Below the pieces are notes generated by a model. The model saw nothing but the letters and a program-made list of their open reading frames with translations. It was not told where the DNA came from and searched no databases. Source: an uncultured Ramlibacter sp. (lineage in GTDB: Bacteria; Pseudomonadota; Gammaproteobacteria; Burkholderiales; Burkholderiaceae_C). Taken from it: a stretch of 61,083 nucleotides of DNA. Made by a program: the position numbers and the translations under genes. This document shows, piece after piece, positions 8,997 to 19,929 of the stretch. The stretch spans positions 1 to 61,083 of the forward strand of contig NZ_CAKZHQ010000038.1 in NCBI RefSeq assembly GCF_936925435.1, in the 5' to 3' direction. Numbering within the stretch: the stretch's first letter is position 1; every line of letters starts with the position of its first letter.

Positions 8997-9509
8997 ATGA
9001 ATGCCTTCACCGAAGAAAAAGCCGTGCCCGCCTCACTCGCTTCCATGCTGCTGTGGTTCGAGATCCAGCAGCTGCAGGAGCGCTACAGCGCCGCGCTGGA
9101 CAACGACCGCCTGGAAGAATGGGCCAGCCTGTTCACGCATGACTGCAACTACGAGATCGTGCCGCGCGAGAACGCCGACCTGGGCCTGCCCATCGGCCTG
9201 ATCCATTGCGACAACCAGCGCATGCTGCGCGACCGCGTGCTCTCGCTGCGCCATGCCAACATCTACGAAACCCACTCCTGCCGCCACCTGACCTCGGGCC
9301 TGCAGATCACCGCGGTGGACGACGACACGGTGGAGGCGGCCTCCAGCTATGTGGTGGTGCAGACCCGCACCGACGGCGCTTCTTTCGTGTACCAGGCCGG
9401 CCGCTACCACGACCGCATCGTGCGCACGCCGGAAGGCTGGCGCTACAAGTCGCGCCGCGCCATCTACGACACCTCGCGCGTGATGACGCTGCTGGCCACC
9501 CCGATCTGA
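8997..9509 (+). CDS. Aromatic ring-hydroxylating dioxygenase, small (beta) subunit
   Basis: A 170-residue structural subunit of the alpha3-beta3 dioxygenase with the cone-shaped NTF2-like fold. Typical family segments include ALDNDRLEEWASLF near the N-terminus, RHANIYETHSCRHLTSG in the middle and the C-terminal YKSRRAIYDTSR. It starts 10 bp after the alpha-subunit stop behind a clear GAGGA ribosome binding site. It carries no metal ligands, as expected. Confidence 0.94.
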   Translation: MNAFTEEKAVPASLASMLLWFEIQQLQERYSAALDNDRLEEWASLFTHDCNYEIVPRENADLGLPIGLIHCDNQRMLRDRVLSLRHANIYETHSCRHLTSGLQITAVDDDTVEAASSYVVVQTRTDGASFVYQAGRYHDRIVRTPEGWRYKSRRAIYDTSRVMTLLATPI

Positions 9510-9520
9510 GCGCCATTCCC

Positions 9521-9868
9521 ATGACACAAGCAGAAGTCCCCGTGGCCCTGGCGGCCTGGCACGACGTCGGAGAGCCCGACGACTTCCAGGACGGCGCGGC
9601 CTGGCCGGTGGTGGTCGAGGGCGTGGCGATCGCCATGTTCCGTGACGGCAGCCTGCTGCACGCGCTGCACGACCTGTGCACCCACGGCGCCGCCCGGCTG
9701 TCCGACGGCTATATCGAGAACGGCTGCGTCGAGTGCCCGCTGCACCAGGGCCTGTTCAAGCTGGCCACCGGCGAAGCCTGCGGCGGCCCCGTCACCGAGG
9801 GCGTGCGGACCTACCCGGTGCGTGTGCACGAGGGCCGCGTCCAGGTCGCCGTGCCGGCCCATCCCTGA
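9521..9868 (+). CDS. Rieske-type ferredoxin of the dioxygenase
   Basis: A 115-residue Rieske [2Fe-2S] ferredoxin that should pass electrons from a reductase to the oxygenase. The cluster ligands are visible as DLCTHGAA and CPLHQGLF with the usual spacing between the two Cys-x-His pairs. The start is ATG 9521, 11 bp after the beta-subunit stop; the longer open frame upstream is read-through in another frame. The oxygenase is therefore a multicomponent (class III-like) system, although the flavin reductase partner is missing from the cluster. Confidence 0.93.
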   Translation: MTQAEVPVALAAWHDVGEPDDFQDGAAWPVVVEGVAIAMFRDGSLLHALHDLCTHGAARLSDGYIENGCVECPLHQGLFKLATGEACGGPVTEGVRTYPVRVHEGRVQVAVPAHP

Positions 9869-9901
9869 CATCAACGTTTCAACCCCTGTCTGGAGTTCCC
9901 C

Positions 9902-11092
9902 ATGAAGCTCGTGAAAACCACCCGCCACCTCGCCACCGGCCTGGCCCTCGCCCTGGGGGCCGCCCTGGCCACCGGCGTGCAGGCTGCGGACCCCATCAAG
10001 GTGGGCCTGGCCCTGGACATCTCCGGCCCCTTCGCCTCCGGCGGCGCCGAGGCGCGTGACGCCATCAACCTGGCGGTCAAGCTGCTGGACGGCAAGCTCG
10101 GCGGCCTGCCGGCCGAGTTCCTGCAGGTCGACACCGCCGGCAGCCCGGACCAGGCCAAGCAGGTGGTGGACCGCTTCATCCAGCAAAACAAGATCGACTT
10201 CTTCACCGGCCCCACGCCGTCCAACGTGGCGCTGGCCGTGGGTCCGGCGCTGTTCGCCGCCAAGGTGCCCTACATCAGCGGCAACCCCGGCCCCAGCCAG
10301 TACGCCGGCGCCCAGTGCAACCCCTACTTCTTCGGCCTGTCCTACCAGAACGACACCTGGGACGAGGCCGCCGGCCAGTACGCCAGCGACAAGGGCTTCA
10401 AGAGCGCTTTCATCATCGCCCCCAACTACCCGGCCGGCCGCGACCACCTGACCGGCTTCAAGCGCCGCTTCAAGGGCACGATCGCCGCCGAGGTCTATGG
10501 CAAGGTAGGTCAGCTGGACTACGCGGCCGAGCTGGCCCAGATCCGCGCGGCCAAGCCCGAAGCGGTCTTCTTCTTCCTGCCCGGCGGCATGGGCATCAAC
10601 TTCATCAAGCAGTTCGTCGCCGCCGGCCTGTCCAAGGACGTCACCCTGGTGACCGGACCGGCTTCGGCCGACGAGGACACCATCGCCGCCGTCGGCGAAC
10701 CCATGCTCGGCCTGTTCAGCACCTCGCCGTGGTCGCATGACCTGACGAATCCGGCCAATGTGAAATTCGTCAGCGAGTTCCGCAAGGCCTACAACCGCTA
10801 CCCGACCTTCTATGCCGCCCATGCCTACGACGCCATCATGTCCATCGATGCCGCCGTGCGCGATGTCAAGGGCAATGTGAAGGACAAGGAGGCCGTGCTC
10901 AAGGCCCTGAAGGCCGCCAACTTCCAGTCCAACCGTGGCAGCTTCAAGTACGGCAACAACCAGTTCCCGGTGCAGGACTACTACCTGCGCGTGATCGGCA
11001 AGAACGCCCAGGGCCAGATCACCAACAAGACCTTGTCGACGCCGCTCAAGGGCTACCGCGACGCCTACTTCGAGCAATGCAAGATGAAGTGA
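9902..11092 (+). CDS. Branched-chain-type ABC transporter substrate-binding protein
   Basis: A 396-residue periplasmic binding protein of the LivK/HmgD type. A Sec signal peptide is clear (MKLVKTTRHL, then a hydrophobic Ala/Leu/Gly stretch, cleavage near VQAAD). The mature protein has the type I periplasmic fold start IKVGLALDISGPFASGG and the family segment FIQQNKIDFFTGPTPSNV. It lies 33 bp after the dioxygenase ferredoxin and just before permease and ATPase genes. Position suggests that it binds the aromatic acid used by the dioxygenase rather than leucine; this is inference. Confidence 0.93.
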   Translation: MKLVKTTRHLATGLALALGAALATGVQAADPIKVGLALDISGPFASGGAEARDAINLAVKLLDGKLGGLPAEFLQVDTAGSPDQAKQVVDRFIQQNKIDFFTGPTPSNVALAVGPALFAAKVPYISGNPGPSQYAGAQCNPYFFGLSYQNDTWDEAAGQYASDKGFKSAFIIAPNYPAGRDHLTGFKRRFKGTIAAEVYGKVGQLDYAAELAQIRAAKPEAVFFFLPGGMGINFIKQFVAAGLSKDVTLVTGPASADEDTIAAVGEPMLGLFSTSPWSHDLTNPANVKFVSEFRKAYNRYPTFYAAHAYDAIMSIDAAVRDVKGNVKDKEAVLKALKAANFQSNRGSFKYGNNQFPVQDYYLRVIGKNAQGQITNKTLSTPLKGYRDAYFEQCKMK

Positions 11093-11134
11093 GCGTCCTG
11101 ACGCCCACCGCCAGACCCCAGGTTCACATTCCCC

Positions 11135-12055
11135 ATGACAGGCATCCTCCTCGTCGAGCAACTGCTCAACGGCATCGGCTACGGCCTCATGCTGTTCCTG
11201 CTGGCCGCCGGCCTGACCCTGGTGTTCGGCATCATGGACGTGATGAACCTGGCGCATGGCTCGCTGTTCATGGGCGGCGCCTACGTGGCGGCGCAGGTGC
11301 ACACGACGTCGGGCTCCTTCGTCGGCGGCGTGCTGGCGGCCATCGCCGTCATCGTGCTGGTGGCCCTGGTGCTGGAGGCGCTGCTGGTGCGCCGGCTCTA
11401 TGGCCGTGACCATCTGTCGCAGGTGCTCGCCACCTTCGGAATCATCCTGGTGGCCGATGACGTGGTCAAGATGATCTGGGGCCCGGCGCCCATCATGGCG
11501 GGCACGCCGGCGCTGCTGGCCCAGCCCATCACCATCCTGCCGGGCTTGCCGTACCCGGCCTACCGGCTGGTGATCCTGGCCAGCGGCGTGCTGGTGGCGC
11601 TGGGGCTGTACCTGCTGGTCAACCACACGCGTGTGGGCATGCTGGTGCGCGCCGGGGCCTCCAACCGCCCCATGGCCGAACTGATGGGTGTGCGCGTCGG
11701 CCGGATCTTCTCCCTGGTGTTCATGCTGGGCGCGGCACTGGCCGCGCTGGCCGGCGCGCTGATGGGGCCGATCACGGCGGTGCAGGTCGGCATGGGCGAG
11801 GAGATCCTGATCCCGGCCCTGGTGGTGCTGGTGATCGGCGGCATCGGCTCGGTGCGCGGGGCCTTCGTCGCGGCGCTGCTGGTCGGCCTGGTCGACACCC
11901 TGGGCCGGGCCTTCGTGCCGATGGCGCTGCGCACGGTTCTGCCGCCCACGCTGGTGTCGGACCTGGCGCCCGCGCTGGCCGGCCTGGCCACCTATGCGCT
12001 GATGGCCGGCGTGCTGGCCTTCAAGCCGGCCGGCCTGTTCCCGGCGAGGGGCTGA
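11135..12055 (+). CDS. livH: Branched-chain-type ABC transporter permease (LivH-like)
   Basis: An inner-membrane permease of 306 residues with about eight hydrophobic helices. The LivH signature is present: LLNGIGYGLMLFLLAAGLTL at the N-terminus, the family segment GIMDVMNLAHGSLFMGGAY, and VVLVIGGIGSVRGAFVAALL near the C-terminus. It follows the binding protein by 42 bp and precedes livM by 3 bp, so the five transporter genes form one transcription unit with the dioxygenase genes. Confidence 0.92.
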   Translation: MTGILLVEQLLNGIGYGLMLFLLAAGLTLVFGIMDVMNLAHGSLFMGGAYVAAQVHTTSGSFVGGVLAAIAVIVLVALVLEALLVRRLYGRDHLSQVLATFGIILVADDVVKMIWGPAPIMAGTPALLAQPITILPGLPYPAYRLVILASGVLVALGLYLLVNHTRVGMLVRAGASNRPMAELMGVRVGRIFSLVFMLGAALAALAGALMGPITAVQVGMGEEILIPALVVLVIGGIGSVRGAFVAALLVGLVDTLGRAFVPMALRTVLPPTLVSDLAPALAGLATYALMAGVLAFKPAGLFPARG

Positions 12056-12058
12056 GCC

Positions 12059-13012
12059 ATGGCAAAGCCCTTTCCCCTGCTGCGCTGGGCGCCCTGGCTG
12101 GCGCTGGCCCTGCTGGCCGCCTTTCCGCTGGTGGCGCCCCTGCTGGGCATGGATTTCTACATCGGCTTCGTGCGCCGCGCCCTGGTCTTCGCGCTGGCGG
12201 CCGCCTCACTGAATTTCATCCTGGGCTTCGGCGGCATGGTGGCCCTGGGCCATGCGGGCTTCATGGGCCTGGGCGCCTACACCCTGGTGGCCCTGGCCGA
12301 TGCCGGCGTGGCCTCGGCCTGGCTGCTGTGGCCGGCGGCGCTGGCCGTCGCCGCGCTGGCGGCCCTGGCCATCGGCGCTGTGGCGCTGCGCACCCGGGGC
12401 GTCTACTTCATCATGATCACCCTGGCCTTCGCCCAGATGCTCTACTACATCTGCGTGTCGCTGCGCACCTACGGCGGCGACGACGGCTACAACCTGCAGC
12501 AGCGGCCGGCGCTCGGCCTGGGGCTGGACAGCGCCCACGGGCCGACGTTTTACTGGGTCGTGCTGGTCCTGTTCGCGCTGGTGATGGCCTTGTTCAACCG
12601 CGCGACCCAGGCGCGTTTCGGCCAGGCCTTGCAAGGCATCCGCGACAACGAGACGCGCATGCACGCCATGGGCTACCCCGTACTGCGCGTCCAACTGGTG
12701 GCTTTCGCCATCGCCGCCGGCGTCGCCGGACTGGCCGGCGCGCTGCTGGTCTCGCACAACAGCTTCGTCAGTCCCGGCGTGATGCACTGGACCCAGTCGG
12801 CCACGCTGATCGTGATGGTGGTGATCGGCGGTGTCGGCCGGCGCTGGGGCGGCCCGGTCGGCGCGGCGGTGTGGATCCTGCTGGAGGAGGTCGTCAAGCA
12901 GCACACCGACTACTGGCACCTGCCGCTGGGCCTGCTGTTGATCGCCATCGTCTTCCTGGCGCCGCGCGGCATTGCCGCGGTGTTCGACCGCCGGGCGGAG
13001 GCCGCGCGATGA
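12059..13012 (+). CDS. livM: Branched-chain-type ABC transporter permease (LivM-like)
   Basis: The second permease subunit (317 residues), with 8-10 hydrophobic segments. Family motifs are FGGMVALGHAGFMGLGAY, the segment TRGVYFIMITLAFAQM, and IRDNETRMHAMGY in a cytoplasmic loop, which contacts the ATPase in related systems. Its TGA overlaps the ATG of livG by three bases, indicating translational coupling. Confidence 0.92.
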   Translation: MAKPFPLLRWAPWLALALLAAFPLVAPLLGMDFYIGFVRRALVFALAAASLNFILGFGGMVALGHAGFMGLGAYTLVALADAGVASAWLLWPAALAVAALAALAIGAVALRTRGVYFIMITLAFAQMLYYICVSLRTYGGDDGYNLQQRPALGLGLDSAHGPTFYWVVLVLFALVMALFNRATQARFGQALQGIRDNETRMHAMGYPVLRVQLVAFAIAAGVAGLAGALLVSHNSFVSPGVMHWTQSATLIVMVVIGGVGRRWGGPVGAAVWILLEEVVKQHTDYWHLPLGLLLIAIVFLAPRGIAAVFDRRAEAAR

Positions 13013-13754
13013 GCCTGTTCAGCGTGCAAGGCCTGTGCAAGAACTTCGGTGCCCTCAAGGCCACCGACAACGTCGGCCTGGCGGTGGACGCCGGCCAGAT
13101 CCATGCGCTCATCGGCCCCAACGGCGCCGGCAAGTCGACCCTGGTCAACCTGATCTCCGGCCTGCTGCCGGCCGACGCCGGCTCCATCGTCCTCGCCGGC
13201 ACCGACCTGACGCCGCTGGGCATGCACCAGCGCGTGCGCGCCGGGCTGTCGCGCTGTTTCCAGATCACCAGCATCTTCCGTGGCGCCAGCGTGCGGGCCA
13301 ACCTGCTGCTGGCGGCGCAGGCCCACGCCGGCAGCTCCATGCGCTTCCTGCGCCCGCGCGACGCCGAGGCTGCGCTGCAGGAGGCCGCCGCGGCCCTGGC
13401 GCAGCGTGTCGGTCTGGCGCACGAGATGGACCGCATCGCCGGCACGCTGCCGCACGGTGCGCAGCGCAAGCTCGATGTCGCGCTGGCCCTGGCCTCGCGG
13501 CCCCAGCTGCTGCTGCTGGACGAGCCCATGGCCGGCATGGGCCCGGAAGATTCCGAGCGCATGACCGAGTTGATCCAGGTGCTCAAGGACGACATGGCCA
13601 TCCTGCTGATCGAGCACGACATGAAAGCGGTGTTCGCGCTGGCCGACCACATCACGGTGCTGGTGTACGGCAAGGTCCTGGTCAGCGGCGATGCCGAGGC
13701 GATCCGCGGCAACGCCCAGGTGCAGGCGGTCTACCTGGGCACGGAGGAGGTCGC

Positions 13755-13758
<4 letters not shown>
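13009..13758 (+). CDS. livG: ABC transporter ATP-binding protein (LivG-like)
   Basis: A 249-residue ATPase that powers the importer. Walker A is GPNGAGKST, the signature region is the LivG-type variant LPHGAQRKLDVALAL, and Walker B is LLLLDEPMAGMGPED. The Q-loop region CFQITSIF is also visible. It starts at ATG 13009 overlapping the livM stop and ends overlapping the livF start (ATGA). The C-terminal YLG motif common to Liv ATPases is present. Confidence 0.93.
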
Positions 13759-14474
<716 letters not shown>

Positions 14475-14487
14475 ACGCAGGCTGTGG

Positions 14488-15756
14488 CTAGATCGCGCCG
14501 TCGAACATCTGCACCTGGACCTCGTCGCCCACGGCCATATTGCCCTGGTCGTGGGCCAGCACGATCAGGCCGTTGGCCTGGACCATGGACGAGAGCACGC
14601 CCGAGCCCTGGTTGCCGGTGATGCGCACCTGCAGGCTGCCGTCGGCGGCCGTGCTGACGATGCCGCGCTGGTACTCGGTGCGGCCGGGCTTCTTGCGCAT
14701 GGCTTCCTGGCTGCGTGCGCGCAGCAGCGGTGGCGCCTGCTCGCTGCCGCCCATCATGCGCAGCAGGGCAGGGCGCACGAAGGCCAGGAAGGTGACCATC
14801 ACGGCCACCGGATTGCCGGGTAGGCCGAAAAGAACAGACTTGCCGATCCTGCCCACCGCCATCGGCCGGCCCGGCCGCATGGCGATCTTCCAGAAGGCCA
14901 CATCGCCCAGCTTTTGCATCATGGCCTTGGTGTAGTCGGCCTCGCCCACGCTGACGCCGCCGCTGGTGATGATGGCGTCGGCGCTGGCCGCTGCTTCGCG
15001 GAAGGCCGCTTCCAGCAGGGCCGGTTCGTCGCGCACCACGCCCATGTCGATGACCTCGCAGCCCAGGCGCGTCAGCAGGCCATGCACGGTGTAGCGGTTG
15101 CTGTCGTAGACGGCACCTTCGCGCGGCGCTTCGCCCAGGCTGAGGATCTCGTCGCCGGTGGAGAAGTAGGCCACCTTCAGGCGCCGCGCGACGTTCACCG
15201 TTTCCAGGCCCAAACTGGCCGCCAGCCCGCATGCGGCGGGCGTGAGACGCTCTCCTTTTCGTAGCGCTGGCAGGCCTTGCTGCAGGTCTTCGCCCTTGTG
15301 GCGGCGGTTGTCGCCGGGCTGCAGCAGCCCGGCCGGGATGGCGATGCGGCCTTCACCGGCGGCCTGGGTGAACTCCTGCGGCACCACCGTGTCCAGGCCG
15401 GCCGGCATGATGGCGCCGGTCATGATCTTGACGCACTGGCCGGGGCCCACGCTGCCCTGCCAGGCCTTGCCCGCCAGGGCCGTGCCCACCACCTGCAGCT
15501 CCAGCGCCGTGCCGGCGGCCAGCTGGGCGCCGTCGAAGGCGTAGCCGTCCATGGCGGAGTTGTCGTGCGGCGGCACGCTGATGGGCGAGATGACGTCCTG
15601 CGCCAGCACGCGGCCCAGTGCGCCGAAGATAGCGACGTCCTCGCTGCCTTGCACAGGCGCCACCAACTGGTCCAGGAAGGCGTTGGCCTGGTCGGCGCGC
15701 AGGGCCTGCGGGTCATAGCCCTGCAGCCGGGCGGCGATATCGGCAATCCTGTTCAC
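14488..15756 (-). CDS. moeA: Molybdopterin molybdenumtransferase
   Basis: A 422-residue enzyme that inserts molybdate into adenylylated molybdopterin, the last step of molybdenum cofactor assembly. The family segments [33 protein letters not shown] and [14 protein letters not shown] are present, together with PGRPMAVG and [14 protein letters not shown] of the MoCF-biosynthesis domain. The start is GTG at 15756, overlapping the mobA TGA as GTGA. Third gene of a moaA-mobA-moeA operon. Confidence 0.95.
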   Translation of the reverse strand: MNRIADIAARLQGYDPQALRADQANAFLDQLVAPVQGSEDVAIFGALGRVLAQDVISPISVPPHDNSAMDGYAFDGAQLAAGTALELQVVGTALAGKAWQGSVGPGQCVKIMTGAIMPAGLDTVVPQEFTQAAGEGRIAIPAGLLQPGDNRRHKGEDLQQGLPALRKGERLTPAACGLAASLGLETVNVARRLKVAYFSTGDEILSLGEAPREGAVYDSNRYTVHGLLTRLGCEVIDMGVVRDEPALLEAAFREAAASADAIITSGGVSVGEADYTKAMMQKLGDVAFWKIAMRPGRPMAVGRIGKSVLFGLPGNPVAVMVTFLAFVRPALLRMMGGSEQAPPLLRARSQEAMRKKPGRTEYQRGIVSTAADGSLQVRITGNQGSGVLSSMVQANGLIVLAHDQGNMAVGDEVQVQMFDGAI

Positions 15757-16361
15757 GGCTGTTCGAGCTGGTGCAGCTCGGCCAGGGTGTTGGCGTTGAA
15801 GAAGGCCCGGGCCTGGTCACCCGGCGCGTCGAAGGGCACGAGCACCGTCTTGTGCTGGGCGGTCCAGGCGTCGATCTTGCGGCCACCGCCGTGGGTGAAC
15901 TTCACCAGGCTGTCCAGCAGGTCCACGCGCAGCAGGCTGAACACCGGCTGCGCGCGCAGCTGGCCGTCTTCCTCGCGCGCCGCCGCCATGGCGATGTCGG
16001 CGTCCTGCGCTTCCAGTGCAGCGCCCAGGCGGGCCACCAGGTCCTGCGGGAACAGCGGCGTGTCGCAGGGCACGGTCACCAGCCAGGGCGTCTCGCAGCG
16101 CTCCAGCCCGGTGAGAAAGCCCGCCAGCGGGCCGGCGTAGTCGGCCAGCACGTCGGGCCAGACCGGCGAACCGAAAGCCTCGTAGGCCGACAGGTTGCGG
16201 TTGGCGTTGACCATCAGCTCGCCCACCTGCGGGCCCAGCCGCAGCAAGGTGTGCAAGGCCAGCGGCATGCCGTGGAAATTCTGCAGCCCCTTGTCGACCC
16301 CGCCCATGCGCGAGCCGCGCCCGCCGGCCAGCACCAGGCCCGTGACTTCGTTCTTGTCCAA
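15753..16361 (-). CDS. mobA: Molybdenum cofactor guanylyltransferase
   Basis: A 202-residue nucleotidyltransferase that adds GMP to molybdopterin to make the bis-MGD cofactor used by DMSO-reductase-family enzymes. The nucleotide-binding loop [18 protein letters not shown] is at the N-terminus and VTVCDTPLFP-type sequence ([14 protein letters not shown]) marks the metal site. No ATG precedes the nucleotide-binding loop: translation most likely starts at TTG 16361, directly after the moaA stop, behind a GGAGG ribosome binding site about 4 bases upstream. Translationally coupled to moaA and moeA. Confidence 0.94.
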   Translation of the reverse strand: MDKNEVTGLVLAGGRGSRMGGVDKGLQNFHGMPLALHTLLRLGPQVGELMVNANRNLSAYEAFGSPVWPDVLADYAGPLAGFLTGLERCETPWLVTVPCDTPLFPQDLVARLGAALEAQDADIAMAAAREEDGQLRAQPVFSLLRVDLLDSLVKFTHGGGRKIDAWTAQHKTVLVPFDAPGDQARAFFNANTLAELHQLEQP

Positions 16362-17477
16362 CTAGCCTCCGATGTAGCTCATTTCAACGCGCCGGGCGCC
16401 GCTGCCGCTGTCGGCGGGGAGCGAGGCGCGCAGTTGCGAATACTGGTCCTTGCGGCCCTGCCAGATGTGGCCAATCGCCGAAGCGATGTCGGCATCGCTG
16501 GCGCCTGCGCGCAGCAAGGCCTTCAGGTCATGGCCCTGGCTGGCGAACAGGCACAGGTAGAGCTGGCCCTCGGTCGACAGCCGGGCGCGGTTGCAGTCGC
16601 CGCAGAAGGCCTGGGTCACGCTGCTGATGACACCGATCTCGCCCGAGCCATCCTTGTACCCCCAGCGTTCGGCGGTTTCGCCGGGCGCGGAAGGATCGAG
16701 TTGCACCAGCGGCAGTTGCGCGTGGATGCGTTGGACCACCTCGGCCGAGGGCAGGACCTCGTCCATGCGCCAGCCGTTGGTGGCGCCCACGTCCATGTAC
16801 TCGATGAAGCGCAGCACCGTCCCCGTGCCCTGGAAGTGGCGGGCCATCGGCAGGATCTCGTGCTCGTTGGTGCCGCGCTTGACCACCATGTTGACCTTGA
16901 TCGGGCCCAGGCCGGCCGCGCGCGCGGCGTCGATGCCCTTGAGCACCTCGGCCACCGGGAAGTCGACGTCGTTCATCTGGCGAAAGACCGCGTCGTCCAG
17001 GCCGTCCAGGCTCACCGTCACGCGCTGCAGCCCGGCGGCCTTGAGCGCCTGGGCCTTGCGTGCCAGCAGCGAGCCGTTGGTGGTCAGGGTGATGTCCAGC
17101 GGCTCGCCGTCCACCGTGCGCAGGGCGGCCAGCTGTTCGATCAGCACCTCGATGTTCTTGCGCAGCAGGGGCTCGCCGCCGGTCAGGCGGATCTTGCGCA
17201 CGCCATGCGCCACGAACTGCCGCGCCAGCCGGGTGATCTCCTCGAAGCTGAGCAGGTCCGCATGCGGCAGGTAGGGGTAGTCCTTGTCGAACACCTCCTT
17301 GGGCATGCAGTAGCTGCAGCGGAAGTTGCAGCGGTCGGTGACGCTGATGCGCAGGTCGCGCAGCGGCCGGCCCAGCTGGTCGCCCAACAGCCCGCTGGCG
17401 GGAATGGGCTGGGCGGGAACGCCAGCGGCCAGCGTGCTGGCACGCCGGTCGACGATGGGGATGATGCGTTCGGCCAT
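16362..17477 (-). CDS. moaA: GTP 3',8-cyclase (molybdenum cofactor step 1)
   Basis: A radical-SAM enzyme of 371 residues that converts GTP to 3',8-cyclo-GTP. The N-terminal SAM cluster motif is CNFRCSYC. The C-terminal second cluster is carried by [11 protein letters not shown] and a further Cys in [15 protein letters not shown] and TTNGSLLA are also diagnostic, and the protein ends in the double Gly (YIGG) required for activity. The start is ATG 17477 (MAERIIPIV); an upstream open frame runs into the neighbouring SDR gene and is not used. Confidence 0.96.
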   Translation of the reverse strand: MAERIIPIVDRRASTLAAGVPAQPIPASGLLGDQLGRPLRDLRISVTDRCNFRCSYCMPKEVFDKDYPYLPHADLLSFEEITRLARQFVAHGVRKIRLTGGEPLLRKNIEVLIEQLAALRTVDGEPLDITLTTNGSLLARKAQALKAAGLQRVTVSLDGLDDAVFRQMNDVDFPVAEVLKGIDAARAAGLGPIKVNMVVKRGTNEHEILPMARHFQGTGTVLRFIEYMDVGATNGWRMDEVLPSAEVVQRIHAQLPLVQLDPSAPGETAERWGYKDGSGEIGVISSVTQAFCGDCNRARLSTEGQLYLCLFASQGHDLKALLRAGASDADIASAIGHIWQGRKDQYSQLRASLPADSGSGARRVEMSYIGG

Positions 17478-17494
17478 GTGCCGATTCTCAGGCT

Positions 17495-18256
<762 letters not shown>

Positions 18257-18271
18257 GTCTGTCTCCTCTGT

Positions 18272-18320
18272 ACTACTGATTTGATAGCGGCCTGTGCCCA
18301 TTGGACGGGAGCTACAGGCC
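18272..18320 (-). repeat. 49-bp dispersed repeat, copy 2
   Basis: A minus-strand copy of the 49-bp repeat. On that strand it begins GGCCTGTAGCTCCCGTCC and contains GCTATCAAAT at positions 33-42. It fills most of the 84-bp gap between the aldehyde dehydrogenase and SDR genes and ends 16 bp before the SDR start codon, so it would be carried in their shared mRNA. Confidence 0.65.
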
Positions 18321-18340
18321 GATAAGGCTTGAAAAACGGC

Positions 18341-19774
18341 TCAGCCGTGCTTGATCGCCACCGTCTTGAGGGTGGTGAAGCCGTACAACGCCTCGAAGCC
18401 CTTCTCGCGGCCGTAGCCGGAGGACTTGACGCCGCCGAAGGGCAGCTCCACGCCGCCGCCGGCGCCGTAGTTGTTGATGAAGACCTGGCCGCTGCGCACG
18501 CGCTTGGCCATGCGCAGCTGGCGGCCGCCATCGCGCGTCCAGACGCCGGCCACCAGGCCGAACTGGGTGGCGTTGGCCAGTTCCACCGCGTGGTCCTCGT
18601 CCTGGAAGCTCATGGCGCACAGCACCGGGCCGAACACTTCTTCCTGCGCCAGCCTGTGCATCACCGGCACGTCGCGCAGCAGGGTGGGGGCCTGGTAGAA
18701 GCCTGTCTCGGGCGCCTCGTCCACCACCTGGCCTTGCGCCACCATGGGGATGTTGGCGACCTGGGCATCGGACAGGAAGTCCCAGACCCGTTGCTGCTGG
18801 CTGGCGCGGATCAGCGGGCCCACGTCCAGGTCCATCGCCGCGGGACCGACGCGCAGGGCGGTAAAGGCCTGGCCCAGGCGCTCGAGCAGGGGCTCGTAGA
18901 TGGCCTGGTCGACCAGCAGGCGCGAGCCGGCCGAGCAGGTCTGGCCGGCGTTTTGCACGATGGCGTTGGTCAGCATGGGGATGGCGGCGTCCAGGTCGGC
19001 ATCGGCAAAGACGATCTGCGGGCTCTTGCCGCCCAACTCCAGCGTCACCGGGCAGTGGCGCTCGGCTGCCACCTGCTGGATCAATGTGCCGACCTTGGGG
19101 CTGCCGGTGAAGCTGATGTGGTCGATGCCGGCGTGGCGGGCCAGGGCGTCGCCCACCTCGTGGCCGTAGCCGGTGACGATGTTGATGGCGCCGGCCGGAA
19201 AGCCCACCTCGGCAGCCAGCTGCGCCACCCGGATCAGCGACAGGCAGGCGTCCTCGGCCGGCTTGACCACGCAGACGTTGCCAGCGGCCAGGGCGCCGCC
19301 CACGCTGCGCCCGAAGATCTGCATCGGGTAGTTCCAGGGAATGATGTGGCCGGTGACGCCGTGCGGCTCGCGCCAGGTCAGTACGCTGTAGCCGTCCAGG
19401 TAAGGAATGGTGTCGCCGTGCAACTTGTCGCAGGCGCCGGCGTAGAACTCGAAGTAGCGCACCAGGGCCAGGGCGTCGGCTTTGGCCTGCTTGGTGGGCT
19501 TGCCGCAATCGCGCTGCTCGAGGGCCGCCAGTTCGTCGGCGTGCTCGGCCACCTTGGCCGACAGGCGCATCAGCAGGCGGCCGCGCTCGGCGCCACTGAG
19601 CTTGCTCCACACGGCGCCGTAACACTGGCGGGCGGCGCGCACAGCCTGGTCGATGTCGTCGGCCGTGCCGCGCTGCAGTTCGTCGAAGACCTGGCCGTCG
19701 GACGGGTCGATGACGGGGATGGTGCGGCCTGAGGAAGAGGCCTGGGAAGCGTTGGCGATGTAGTGGAGCTGCAT
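18341..19774 (-). CDS. Aldehyde dehydrogenase family protein
   Basis: A 477-residue NAD(P)-dependent aldehyde dehydrogenase oxidising an unidentified aldehyde to a carboxylate. Seen motifs: IIPWNYPMQIF, the cofactor-binding FTGSPKVG, the catalytic Glu in LELGGKSPQI, and the nucleophilic Cys in NAGQTCSAGSRL. EVFGPVL near residue 380 is also typical. Start ATG 19774 (MQLHYIANASQ); the open frame upstream crosses the control region. Most similar by eye to betaine-aldehyde/aromatic-aldehyde dehydrogenases, but no substrate assignment is justified. Divergent from a sensor kinase that might control it. Confidence 0.94.
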   Translation of the reverse strand: MQLHYIANASQASSSGRTIPVIDPSDGQVFDELQRGTADDIDQAVRAARQCYGAVWSKLSGAERGRLLMRLSAKVAEHADELAALEQRDCGKPTKQAKADALALVRYFEFYAGACDKLHGDTIPYLDGYSVLTWREPHGVTGHIIPWNYPMQIFGRSVGGALAAGNVCVVKPAEDACLSLIRVAQLAAEVGFPAGAINIVTGYGHEVGDALARHAGIDHISFTGSPKVGTLIQQVAAERHCPVTLELGGKSPQIVFADADLDAAIPMLTNAIVQNAGQTCSAGSRLLVDQAIYEPLLERLGQAFTALRVGPAAMDLDVGPLIRASQQQRVWDFLSDAQVANIPMVAQGQVVDEAPETGFYQAPTLLRDVPVMHRLAQEEVFGPVLCAMSFQDEDHAVELANATQFGLVAGVWTRDGGRQLRMAKRVRSGQVFINNYGAGGGVELPFGGVKSSGYGREKGFEALYGFTTLKTVAIKHG

Positions 19775-19844
19775 GCCAATATTTTGCTTGATCGACGCAG
19801 CGGACCTATCGCACAAGAATTTGTCGGAGAAAAGTTCTCGTAAG

Positions 19845-19857
19845 TTACTATATGTAA
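19845..19857. promoter_or_regulatory. Inverted repeat TTAC-N5-GTAA between divergent genes
   Basis: The sequence TTACTATATGTAA is a short perfect dyad in the 155-bp gap between the aldehyde dehydrogenase and the histidine kinase. The gap is AT-richer than its surroundings, as expected for promoters. The arms are only four bases, so this is a weak operator candidate, or it may simply be a TATATG-type -10 element. Confidence 0.3.
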
Positions 19858-19929
19858 GGTTTTGCCTACAGCCGCAACGAATTGGCCGTGCTCTAATTTT
19901 TGCTGGCCGGACACAAGGACTGACGATCA

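Noticed and set aside
9464..11626. A 720-codon minus-strand open frame over the dioxygenase ferredoxin and transporter genes
   Set aside because: Repetitive Gly/His/Ala/Val sequence antisense to genes with signal peptide, Rieske ligands and conserved LivH motifs.
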